This document shows, piece after piece, positions 1 through 7,836 of a stretch of DNA of 7,836 nucleotides; position 1 is the first letter of the stretch; every line of letters starts with the position of its first letter. The stretch spans positions 1 through 7,836 of the forward strand of contig JALOSD010000178.1 of the NCBI GenBank assembly GCA_025458585.1, read 5' to 3'. The position numbers and the translations under genes were made by a program. A model generated the notes under the pieces. The model made no database searches and was not told where the DNA came from. It saw only the letters and a program-made list of their open reading frames with translations. This stretch comes from Burkholderiaceae bacterium (lineage in GTDB: Bacteria > Pseudomonadota > Gammaproteobacteria > Burkholderiales > Burkholderiaceae_C).

Positions 1-696
1 GCGCACGTCGTGCTCGACGGCTCGGGCCCCGCCTTCCTCGAGCCGCCGAGCCTGGACCTGTGGCCCGACGTGCACTGGGCGCCGGACTACAACAAGAGCC
101 GGAAGGTCAACCTCGACACGCTCACGCCGGCCGAGGTCGCGAGCTGGAAGCCGGGCGACACGCTGCTGCTCAGCGGCAGGATGCTCACCGGCCGCGACGC
201 CGCCCACAAGCGCATCCAGGACATGCTCGCGAAACTGGAAAAGGGAGAGGGCGAGCCGCTGCCGGTGGACTTCACGAACCGTGTCATCTACTACGTCGGC
301 CCGGTCGACCCGGTACGAGATGAGGTGGTCGGCCCGGCGGGCCCGACCACCGCGACGCGCATGGACAAGTTCACCGAGACGATGCTGGCGAAGACGGGCC
401 TGATCGCGATGATCGGCAAGGCCGAGCGCGGTCCGGTGGCGATCGAGGCGATCAGGAAGCACCGCAGCGCCTACCTGATGGCGGTGGGCGGCGCGGCGTA
501 CCTGGTCGCCAAGGCGATCAAGGCGGCGAAGGTCGTCGGCTTCGCCGACCTCGGCATGGAGGCGATCTACGAGTTCGACGTCAAGGACATGCCGGTGACG
601 GTCGCCGTCGACAGCCAGGGCACGAGCGTGGCAAGATCCCGGTCGCCGTCGTCTGACCCCGGCGCGCGCGGTTGGACCCGTTCGTCCCCCTGCTGA
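1..696 (+). CDS. Class I fumarate hydratase, C-terminal part, frameshifted 3' end
   Basis: Fe-S dependent class I fumarase, which interconverts fumarate and malate in the cytosolic TCA cycle. The gene enters from the left edge already open, so only the C-terminal (beta-type, Fumerase_C) domain is visible and the N-terminal [4Fe-4S] domain lies outside. Family motifs are clear: GRMLTGRDAAHKRI (about 175-217), YYVGPVDPVRDEVVGPAG, GPTTATRMD (340-366) and IGKAERG. From memory of the Leishmania enzyme, the two Thr and the Arg of GPTTxxR and the Lys of GKAERG contact substrate; all are present. The last 22 residues of the open frame (631-693) do not look like fumarase. The normal ending GKIPVAVV plus TGA is present in another frame at 630-656, so the gene has lost a short segment and its frame near 630. 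The ancestral stop is 654-656; as read, the frame runs to 696 and overlaps marC. A six-residue insertion (LEKGEG, 235-252) sits in a surface-like loop. The family call is firm; whether the lesion is biological is not. Confidence 0.9.
   Translation, partial: AHVVLDGSGPAFLEPPSLDLWPDVHWAPDYNKSRKVNLDTLTPAEVASWKPGDTLLLSGRMLTGRDAAHKRIQDMLAKLEKGEGEPLPVDFTNRVIYYVGPVDPVRDEVVGPAGPTTATRMDKFTETMLAKTGLIAMIGKAERGPVAIEAIRKHRSAYLMAVGGAAYLVAKAIKAAKVVGFADLGMEAIYEFDVKDMPVTVAVDSQGTSVARSRSPSSDPGARGWTRSSPC
628..656 (+). other. Frameshift/deletion junction at fumarase 3' end
   Basis: Up to GTG at 628-630 the frame reads VAVDSQGTSV, the normal near-terminal fumarase sequence. The next codons in that frame are foreign to the family. 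Shifting the frame so that G630 begins a GGC codon gives GKIPVAVV followed by TGA at 654-656, the usual fumarase end. From memory, homologues have about a dozen residues of the type H-x-T-G-P-x-x-W-Q-A-x-I between these two blocks. The junction therefore fits a deletion of about 34-37 bases, of length 3n+1. The missing length is inferred, not measured. Confidence 0.75.
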
Positions 697-1340
697 AGTC
701 GCTGGCGCTCGTGCCGGTGACGCTGCTGCCGATCATCAACCCGCTGACGGCGGCGCCCGTGTTTGCCGCCACCGTCGGCCACGACCGCGTCGTCGCCCGG
801 CGGCTCGCGCGCCAAGTGGCGATCAACGCTTGGTTCGTGATCGTCGCGTCCCTGCTCGTCGGCAACGTCGTGCTCGACCTGTTCGGCATCTCGCTGCCGA
901 TCGTGCGCATCGGTGGCGGGCTGCTCGTCGCCTCGACCGCGTGGCGCATGCTCGCGAGCAACGCGGGCGATGACGTGCAGGCGGCGGCGGTGGAAGAGGC
1001 GAGCGCGCTGTCGGATGTCGAGATCATGCGCCGCAGCTTCTTCCCGATCACGTTCCCGTTGACGACCGGGCCGGGGACGATCGCGGCGTCGATCGCGCTC
1101 GGCGCGCAGATTCCGACCTCGCCGGTGATGTTCGTCGCTGGCGCCGGCGCCATGGCCTTGGGTGCCGCGGTCACGGCGCTCGTGCTCTACCTCGTGTTCG
1201 CGAACTCGGCGCGCGTGCTCGCCAAGCTCGGCGAGATCGGCACCCTCGTGATGATGCGGCTGCTCGCGTTCATGCTCCTTTGCATCGGCATCCAGTTCAT
1301 CTGGACCGGATGGGCCGAGCTGAACGGCCTGCCGGGGTGA
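672..1340 (+). CDS. marC: MarC family (UPF0056) inner membrane protein
   Basis: A 222-residue integral inner-membrane protein of the MarC/UPF0056 family (COG2095). The length is normal and about six hydrophobic helices can be drawn (roughly residues 5-27, 48-70, 76-94, 132-146, 152-176, 195-213). Family signatures are IINPLTAAPVF at 21-31 and FFPITFPLTTGPGTIAAS at 123-140. The molecular function is unknown; the early link of MarC to multiple antibiotic resistance was later withdrawn, so no resistance role should be assumed. The start is TTG at 672: an in-frame TGA lies only 15 bases upstream (654-656) and no ATG or GTG falls between, so TTG is the only start giving the usual MDP-type N-terminus. 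No good Shine-Dalgarno sequence precedes it, which suggests translation coupled to the fumarase gene. The stop is followed after 2 bases by the lipoprotein ATG. Confidence 0.9.
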   Translation: MDPFVPLLKSLALVPVTLLPIINPLTAAPVFAATVGHDRVVARRLARQVAINAWFVIVASLLVGNVVLDLFGISLPIVRIGGGLLVASTAWRMLASNAGDDVQAAAVEEASALSDVEIMRRSFFPITFPLTTGPGTIAASIALGAQIPTSPVMFVAGAGAMALGAAVTALVLYLVFANSARVLAKLGEIGTLVMMRLLAFMLLCIGIQFIWTGWAELNGLPG

Positions 1341-1342
1341 CG

Positions 1343-1924
1343 ATGCGTTCACGTCGGTACGTCGGCTCCCCGTGGCGCGTGCTCGTGGTCGCACTTGTGG
1401 TCGCACCTGTGGTCGCACTCGTCGCGGGCTGTGCGGGCGCGCCCGCGGTGCGCGTGCAGCAACTCGACACCGGTGTCACGTGCCCGTCGATCGGGCGCAT
1501 GCCGCTGCCCGCTGACGCGCCGCCGGCGACGATCGTCGACCAGCGCCTCGACGCCGAGATCCTGCGCTGGCTCGCCGCGGCCGGCGTCGACACGAGGGCC
1601 GCGGCGCCGGCGTGCTGGGTGCGCCACTCGACGGCGACGCGGCTGGCGATCGCGCCGTCGTCGGGCGTGAGCGTCGGCGTGGGCGGGGGCTCGTGGGGGC
1701 GCTCGGGCTCGTCGGTGGGCGTCGGCGTCGGCATCACGCTGCCGGTGGGCGAGTCGTCGCGCCGCGACGTCGCGCTGACGATCGAGTTCATCGACGCGGC
1801 GAGGCGGCAGCAGGTGTGGGTCGGCACCCTCGACGACACGTTGCGCGCTGCGCCGAGCGACGCCGAGATCGCCGGCGCCGTCGACACGATCCTCGCCCGA
1901 GCGCGGCCGGTGCTGGCGCGCTGA
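1343..1924 (+). CDS. DUF4136-type lipoprotein
   Basis: A 193-residue putative lipoprotein. The N-terminus has basic residues (MRSRR), a long Val/Ala/Leu core and a lipobox VAGC with the lipidated Cys at 30, leaving a mature protein of 164 residues. Residue 31 is Ala, not Asp, so outer-membrane sorting is expected. The mature part has a helical segment (QRLDAEILRWLAAAGVD, 67-83), a glycine/serine-rich stretch (107-130) and a strand-rich end with IEFIDAARRQQVWVGTL (148-162), which resembles the Da-x-x-x-xVWxG motif of DUF4136 lipoproteins. The function of that family is unknown. The ATG at 1343 is preceded by GGGGTGA, which doubles as the marC stop, so a Shine-Dalgarno site overlaps the upstream gene and coupling is likely. 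The signal-peptide core is built from a 12-base tandem repeat. The lipoprotein call is strong; DUF4136 membership is by motif resemblance only. Confidence 0.8.
   Translation: MRSRRYVGSPWRVLVVALVVAPVVALVAGCAGAPAVRVQQLDTGVTCPSIGRMPLPADAPPATIVDQRLDAEILRWLAAAGVDTRAAAPACWVRHSTATRLAIAPSSGVSVGVGGGSWGRSGSSVGVGVGITLPVGESSRRDVALTIEFIDAARRQQVWVGTLDDTLRAAPSDAEIAGAVDTILARARPVLAR
1385..1420 (+). repeat. 12-base tandem repeat, three copies, in the signal peptide
   Basis: Three contiguous units GTGGTCGCAC(TT/CT/TC) at 1385-1396, 1397-1408 and 1409-1420 differ only in the last two bases. They are in frame and encode VVAL-VVAP-VVAL, forming nearly the whole hydrophobic core just before the lipobox. A copy-number change would lengthen or shorten the core by four residues without shifting the frame. 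Confidence 0.9.
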
Positions 1925-1941
1925 GCGTGGCGGGGGCTGGG

Positions 1942-3960
<2,019 letters not shown>

Positions 3961-3961
3961 G

Positions 3962-3986
3962 CGGCCGGTTCAGGCGTGGCCGGCCG
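3962..3986. terminator. GC stem-loop between converging genes
   Basis: CGGCCGG (3962-3968) can pair perfectly with CCGGCCG (3980-3986) around an 11-base loop, spanning the 9-base gap between the two stops and the last codons of the channel gene. The site, between convergent genes, suits a bidirectional terminator. There is no T-tract on either side, and such short GC stems arise easily at this base composition, so this is tentative. Confidence 0.25.
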
Positions 3987-5233
3987 GTGACGCGGGCGGC
4001 GCTGCGGGGGCCGGCAGGTGCACGACGCGCTGCGGGAACGGAATGTCGACCCCCAGCTCGCCGAGCCGGCGCAGGATCGCCAGGTTGACGTCCGAGCGCA
4101 CGTTGGCCTGGCCGTTCTCGGGGTCGCCGATCCAGAAGAACACGGTCAGCTCGAGGCCGTCGGCGGCGAAGTTCGTCAGCCGCGTCGCCGGGCCGGGGTC
4201 GGCGAGCACGCGCGGCACCGACGTCACGGTGTCGGTGAGGTCCGCCATCACCGGCTGCACGTCGGTGCCGTAGGGCACCTGCACGACGGTGCTCAGCAGC
4301 ACGTTGCGGTCGGCGAACGACAGGTTCTCGATGCGTTGCGTGATCAGCATCTCGTTCGGCACGATCGACTCGCGGCCACCGAGGCTGCGGATCAAGGTGT
4401 AGCGCGTGTTGATGTCGGTGATGCGGCCTTCGAAGTTGTCGACCTTGACGACATCGCCGATGCGCAGCGACCGCTCGGCAAGGATCACGAAGCCGCTGAC
4501 GTAGTTCGCCGCCAGCTTCTGCAGGCCGAAGCCGATGCCCACGCCGATCGCGCCGCCGAGCACGCCGAGCGCGCCGAGCGCGCGTCGCGTTGGCCGCCAT
4601 CTTGCGCACCGACACTTCGGACGCCGGTCGCGCGTCGAGGTCCCTGAGCAGTCGCGCCTCGATCGCCGACGAGATCCACAGCATCACCAGCAGCACGACG
4701 GCGGCGCCGATCGCACCTTCGAGCACCGCGCGCAGCGACAGCGTCACGCCGCCGAACTGCCAGGTCAGCGCCTCGAGCTCGGCGAGCACGGCCGGCAGCA
4801 GGTCGGTGAGCCACAGCACGAGCCCGATCCACACCAGCCACGAGAACGTGCGCTCGAACGCGCGCACGACGCCCGAGCTCGGGAAGGCGGCACGCAGCAC
4901 GCGCACGCCGACGCGGATGATCAGCAGCGACCACATCACCGGCAGCGCGAGCCGGAACAGCGCCGCCGGCAGCACGTCCTGCGTCGCCCAGCGCATCGCG
5001 AGCGCGAACAGCAGCGCGAACAGCGGGAACAGCACCCCGTCGACGACGCCGCGGCCGAACCAGATGCTGCCCTGGCGCGGCTGCGGGCCGCGCAGCAGGC
5101 GCACGACGCCCCAGGCGAGGGCGAAGCACAGCCCGAGCAGCGCGAGCTCGACCAACGACGATGGGCTCAGCAGCCGATCGACCCAGCGCTCCAGGTCCTG
5201 TGAGCGCTCTGGCGCGGCGGCGGCCTCGCTCAT
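3970..5233 (-). pseudogene. MscS-family mechanosensitive channel gene, frameshifted with a lost segment
   Basis: Inner-membrane small-conductance mechanosensitive channel family, expected to release solutes on hypo-osmotic shock. The first part, from ATG 5233, reads about 219 residues with several hydrophobic helices (near 27-47, 66-84, 94-114, 128-148, 168-190) and ends EVSVRKMAANATRA. The remainder is in a different frame from about 4581 to the stop at 3970. It holds the pore helix LGGAIGVGIGFGLQKLAANY, then the beta domain (SGFVILAERSLRIGDVVKV, GRITDINTRYTLIRS, VPNEMLITQRIENLSF) and the alpha/beta C-terminal domain. In homologues recalled from memory, about 20 further residues, roughly one helix ending in a VGIDLTAL-like block, join the two parts. 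Here they are missing and the frame shifts near 4580. As read, the N-terminal frame runs on into nonsense on the antisense strand of the ABC gene; the C-terminal part could be called alone from a GTG at 4563, but that would lack membrane anchoring upstream of the pore helix. The gene follows the deacetylase gene by 37 bases. Confidence 0.82.
4555..4585 (-). repeat. 9-base triplicate repeat at the channel-gene frame break
   Basis: On the plus strand, GCCGAGCAC (4555-4563), GCCGAGCGC (4564-4572) and GCCGAGCGC (4573-4581) are head-to-tail 9-base units; on the coding strand they give (A/V)-L-G in the downstream frame. The upstream frame (ANATRA) meets the downstream frame (ALGALGVLGG) exactly at this repeat, so it is the likely seat of slippage, collapse or deletion. 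Confidence 0.8.
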
Positions 5234-5274
5234 GGATCGTCCCGGCGCGTCGGCGCGCCGAACGCCGGGCTCAT
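5230..5274 (-). CDS. 14-codon coupling mini-ORF between deacetylase and channel genes
   Basis: An ATG overlaps the deacetylase stop as ATGA (5274-5271). It opens a frame reading MSPAFGAPTRRDDP and stops at a TGA that overlaps the channel start, again as ATGA (5233-5230). A ribosome ending the deacetylase gene could thus pass through the mini-ORF and reinitiate at the channel gene. The peptide itself resembles nothing I know, and a chance arrangement is possible. The same interval holds a possible hairpin, CCCGGCG (5241-5247) with CGCCGGG (5263-5269). Confidence 0.35.
   Translation of the reverse strand: MSPAFGAPTRRDDP
5241..5269 (-). other. Inverted repeat between deacetylase and channel genes
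   Basis: CCCGGCG at 5241-5247 is the exact inverse of CGCCGGG at 5263-5269, with a 15-base loop that itself contains the palindrome CGGCGCGCCG (5251-5260). In the transcript this hairpin would sit just before the channel start codon and could slow its translation unless ribosomes arrive from upstream. No U-tract follows, so it is not a convincing terminator. Confidence 0.3.
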
Positions 5275-6212
5275 GCCGCGACGTCGGCGAGCACGCGCAG
5301 GTGAGCCGCGACGCTTCGCGCCAGCGCCGACAGGCTGTAGCCGCCCTCGAGGCACGAGACGATGCGCCCGTTCGCGTGGTGGTCGGCGAGCATCTTCAGG
5401 CGCCGCGTGATCCACTCGTAGTCGGCCTCGGTCAGGCCGAGCTGGCCGAGCTCGTCCTCGCGGTGGGCGTCGAACCCGGCCGAGATGAACAGCATCTGCG
5501 GGCGGAACGCCTCCAGGCGCGGGAACCACATCATCTCGATGATCTCGCGCACCTCGCCGCCGCGCGTGTACGGCGGAATCGGCACGTTGACCATGTTGGT
5601 GCCCATCGGCACCGCGCCCGAGCCGGGGTACAGCGGGTGCTGGAAGAAGCTCGCCATCAGCACGCGCTCGTCGCCGGCGACGATGTCCTCGGTGCCGTTG
5701 CCGTGGTGGACGTCGAAGTCGACGATCGCCACCCGCTCGAGGCCGCGCACGTCGAGCGCGTGGCGCGCGGCGACGGCGACGTTGTTGAAAAAGCAGAAGC
5801 CCATCGTCTGGTCGCGCGTCGCGTGGTGGCCCGGCGGGCGCACGGCGCAGAACGCGTTGCGCGCCTTGCCGTCGAGCACGAGGTCGGTCGCGGCCACGGC
5901 GGCGCCGGCGGCGCGCAGCGCGGCCTGCCAGGTGTGCGGGTTGGCGATCGTGTCGGGGTCGAGCGCCTTCGTCGCGCCTTCCTCGGCGAGGCGCCCGAGG
6001 AGGTCCTTCAGCTCCATGACGTAGTGCACGCTGTGCGCCCGCTGCAGCTGCTCGAGCGTCGCGAGCGGCGGCTCGTGATGCTCCAATGCAATGTCCAGCC
6101 CCGTGGCCAGGAGGTGGTCGGCGATCGCGTCGAGCCGCTGCGGGCACTCCGGATGCCCGGGGCCCATGTCGTGGGTGCGGCAGTCCGGGTGGCTGAAAAA
6201 GGCTGTACTCAT
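5271..6212 (-). CDS. Class II histone-deacetylase-like family deacylase
   Basis: A 313-residue zinc-dependent amide hydrolase of the arginase/deacetylase fold (COG0123), complete along its length. In bacteria such enzymes remove acetyl or other acyl groups from lysine, polyamines or small molecules; the substrate here is unknown. Signature motifs in order: HDMGPGHPECPQRL (14-27), RPPGHHA with the catalytic His pair 129-130, DFDVHHGNGT with the charge-relay Asp165 and zinc ligands Asp167 and His169, SAGFDAHRED with the third zinc ligand Asp248, and EGGY with transition-state Tyr292. All catalytic residues are kept, so an active enzyme is expected. The chosen ATG (6212) gives MSTAFFSHPDC, the usual N-terminus; a GTG at 6263 would add 17 residues overlapping the divergent moxR start and is less likely. 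No strong Shine-Dalgarno site is seen. It is first in a probable two-gene unit with the channel gene. Confidence 0.95.
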   Translation of the reverse strand: MSTAFFSHPDCRTHDMGPGHPECPQRLDAIADHLLATGLDIALEHHEPPLATLEQLQRAHSVHYVMELKDLLGRLAEEGATKALDPDTIANPHTWQAALRAAGAAVAATDLVLDGKARNAFCAVRPPGHHATRDQTMGFCFFNNVAVAARHALDVRGLERVAIVDFDVHHGNGTEDIVAGDERVLMASFFQHPLYPGSGAVPMGTNMVNVPIPPYTRGGEVREIIEMMWFPRLEAFRPQMLFISAGFDAHREDELGQLGLTEADYEWITRRLKMLADHHANGRIVSCLEGGYSLSALARSVAAHLRVLADVAA

Positions 6213-6246
6213 GAAGCTTGTCTCGTCCGAAGTTATCGTGGGCCGG
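6213..6246. promoter_or_regulatory. Very short divergent intergenic region
   Basis: Only 34 bases separate the start codons of the deacetylase (minus) and moxR (plus) genes. Both genes need a promoter, so at least one must lie inside the opposite coding sequence. The local base mix (AAGCTTGTCT, GAAGTTATCG) is less GC-rich than its surroundings, as expected for a control region, but I could not place convincing -35 and -10 boxes with correct spacing for either direction. Confidence 0.4.
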
Positions 6247-7171
<925 letters not shown>

Positions 7172-7173
<2 letters not shown>

Positions 7174-7176
7174 GGG
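7172..7176 (+). promoter_or_regulatory. Ribosome binding site overlapping moxR stop
   Basis: GAGGG at 7172-7176 overlaps the moxR TGA and lies 7 bases before GTG 7184. This supports GTG as the DUF58 start and implies coupled translation of the pair. Confidence 0.6.
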
Positions 7177-7183
7177 CGTCGCA

Positions 7184-7836
7184 GTGGCGAGCCTCGCCTG
7201 GCCCGGCGTCGCGCCGCTGCGCCGGCGTGTGCGTCAGTGGTGGCTGCAGCGGCTGCCGCGCACCGACCTGTGGACGCTGACGCAGCGCAACATCTACATC
7301 CTGCCGACGCGCGCCGGGCTGCTGTTCGCGTTCACCCTGCTGCTGATGCTGGTGGCGTCGATCAACTACCAGCTCAACCTCGGCTACGTGCTGACCTTCC
7401 TGCTCGCCGGCGCAGGCATCGTGTCGATGCACGTCACGCATAACACGCTGCGCGGGCTCACGCTGCAGCTGCGCACGCCGCCGCCCGGCTTCGCCGGCGA
7501 GGCGGTCACGCTCGAGGTCGTGCTGACGAGCCCGACGCACGAGCGCCACGGCGTCGGCGTGACCTTCGACGGCCCGCACGCGCTCGAGCACGAGAGCTGG
7601 GTCGACGTGCCGGCGCAGGGGCAGGCGAGCGCACACCTGACGTGGACGCCACCGCACCGCGGCCGTCACGACCTGCCGACGATCCGCGTCGACACACGCT
7701 TCCCGTTCGGGCTGTTCCGCGCCTGGTCGCTGTGGCGACCGCGCGCGCAGGTGCTCGCCTGGCCGGCGCCCGAGCGCCCCGCCGCACCGCTGCCGGCGCC
7801 GCAGCCGAAGGCCGGCGCGCCGCTGGCCGGCGCGCG
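7184..7836 (+). CDS. DUF58 domain protein, N-terminal part (runs off the window)
   Basis: The first 217 residues of a DUF58-family membrane protein (COG1721); no stop before the right edge. It starts at GTG 7184. A basic, Trp-rich N-terminus (1-43) is followed by two close membrane helices at about 44-60 and 67-84, then a beta-rich, cytosol- or periplasm-facing region. The family motif RGRHDLPTIRVDTRFPFGLF lies at 159-178, followed by RAW. In longer members a vWA-like DUF58 core lies further on, outside this window. The sequence near the edge is Pro/Ala-rich (about 194-217), a linker-like stretch. These proteins are almost always encoded with MoxR and commonly followed by a transglutaminase-like membrane protein. 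The exact role is not established; work through MoxR on envelope-associated complexes is the usual suggestion. Confidence 0.9.
   Translation, partial: MASLAWPGVAPLRRRVRQWWLQRLPRTDLWTLTQRNIYILPTRAGLLFAFTLLLMLVASINYQLNLGYVLTFLLAGAGIVSMHVTHNTLRGLTLQLRTPPPGFAGEAVTLEVVLTSPTHERHGVGVTFDGPHALEHESWVDVPAQGQASAHLTWTPPHRGRHDLPTIRVDTRFPFGLFRAWSLWRPRAQVLAWPAPERPAAPLPAPQPKAGAPLAGA

Noticed and set aside
1661..1735. G/T-rich run in the lipoprotein gene as a regulatory or G-quadruplex element
   Set aside because: It is explained by codons for the glycine/serine/valine-rich stretch of the protein; the G-runs are irregular.
5251..5260. Perfect palindrome CGGCGCGCCG as an operator
   Set aside because: Short GC palindromes are frequent at this base composition; a single copy gives no support for a binding site. 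It is noted only as part of the hairpin loop.
6211..6246. Earlier ATG for moxR at 6211
   Set aside because: It would overlap the deacetylase start codon and add 12 residues not typical of MoxR N-termini; ATG 6247 fits family length.

Overview
The window is very GC-rich chromosomal DNA packed with housekeeping-type genes. Codon third positions are almost all G or C, non-ATG starts are common, and gaps between genes run from 2 to 37 bases. A class I fumarase with a long fused C-terminal domain, MarC, a DUF4136 lipoprotein, a class II histone-deacetylase-like enzyme, an MscS-family channel and a MoxR-DUF58 pair together suggest a betaproteobacterium of the order Burkholderiales (Rubrivivax/Leptothrix/Methylibium-like). 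That assignment is inference from protein style, not from a search. No mobile element, CRISPR array, tRNA, rRNA or phage gene is visible.

Layout: (1) Bases 1-3960, plus strand, a tight run: the 3' end of a class I fumarate hydratase gene, marC (15 bases after the ancestral fumarase stop), a DUF4136 lipoprotein gene (2 bases later), then an ABC exporter with fused membrane and ATPase domains (17 bases later). (2) Bases 3970-6212, minus strand: a histone-deacetylase family gene followed by an MscS-family channel gene. The two are joined by a 14-codon mini-ORF that overlaps both by ATGA. The channel gene converges on the ABC gene with 9 bases between stops. (3) Bases 6247-7836, plus strand, divergent from the deacetylase gene across only 34 bases: a MoxR-type AAA+ ATPase gene and a DUF58 gene that runs off the window. 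There is no stretch over 300 bases without a gene.

How the genes fit together: the fumarase is a TCA-cycle enzyme. The MarC, lipoprotein and ABC genes encode envelope proteins that are probably co-transcribed, but no shared pathway can be read from the sequence. MoxR-DUF58 is a well-known conserved pair, usually followed by a transglutaminase-like membrane protein, which would lie beyond the window.

The most notable observation is that two otherwise well-conserved genes carry the same kind of lesion: a lost internal segment plus a frameshift. In fumarase the frame breaks at about 630 and roughly a dozen residues near the C-terminus are missing. In the MscS-family gene the frame breaks at about 4580, a helix-sized segment is missing, and a 9-base triplicated repeat lies at the break. 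Either the sequence has small collapsed deletions (assembly or read errors in GC-rich DNA) or both genes are damaged or altered. I see no convincing previously undescribed system. The smaller curiosities are the coupling mini-ORF and two in-frame tandem repeats that lengthen a signal peptide and an exporter tail.
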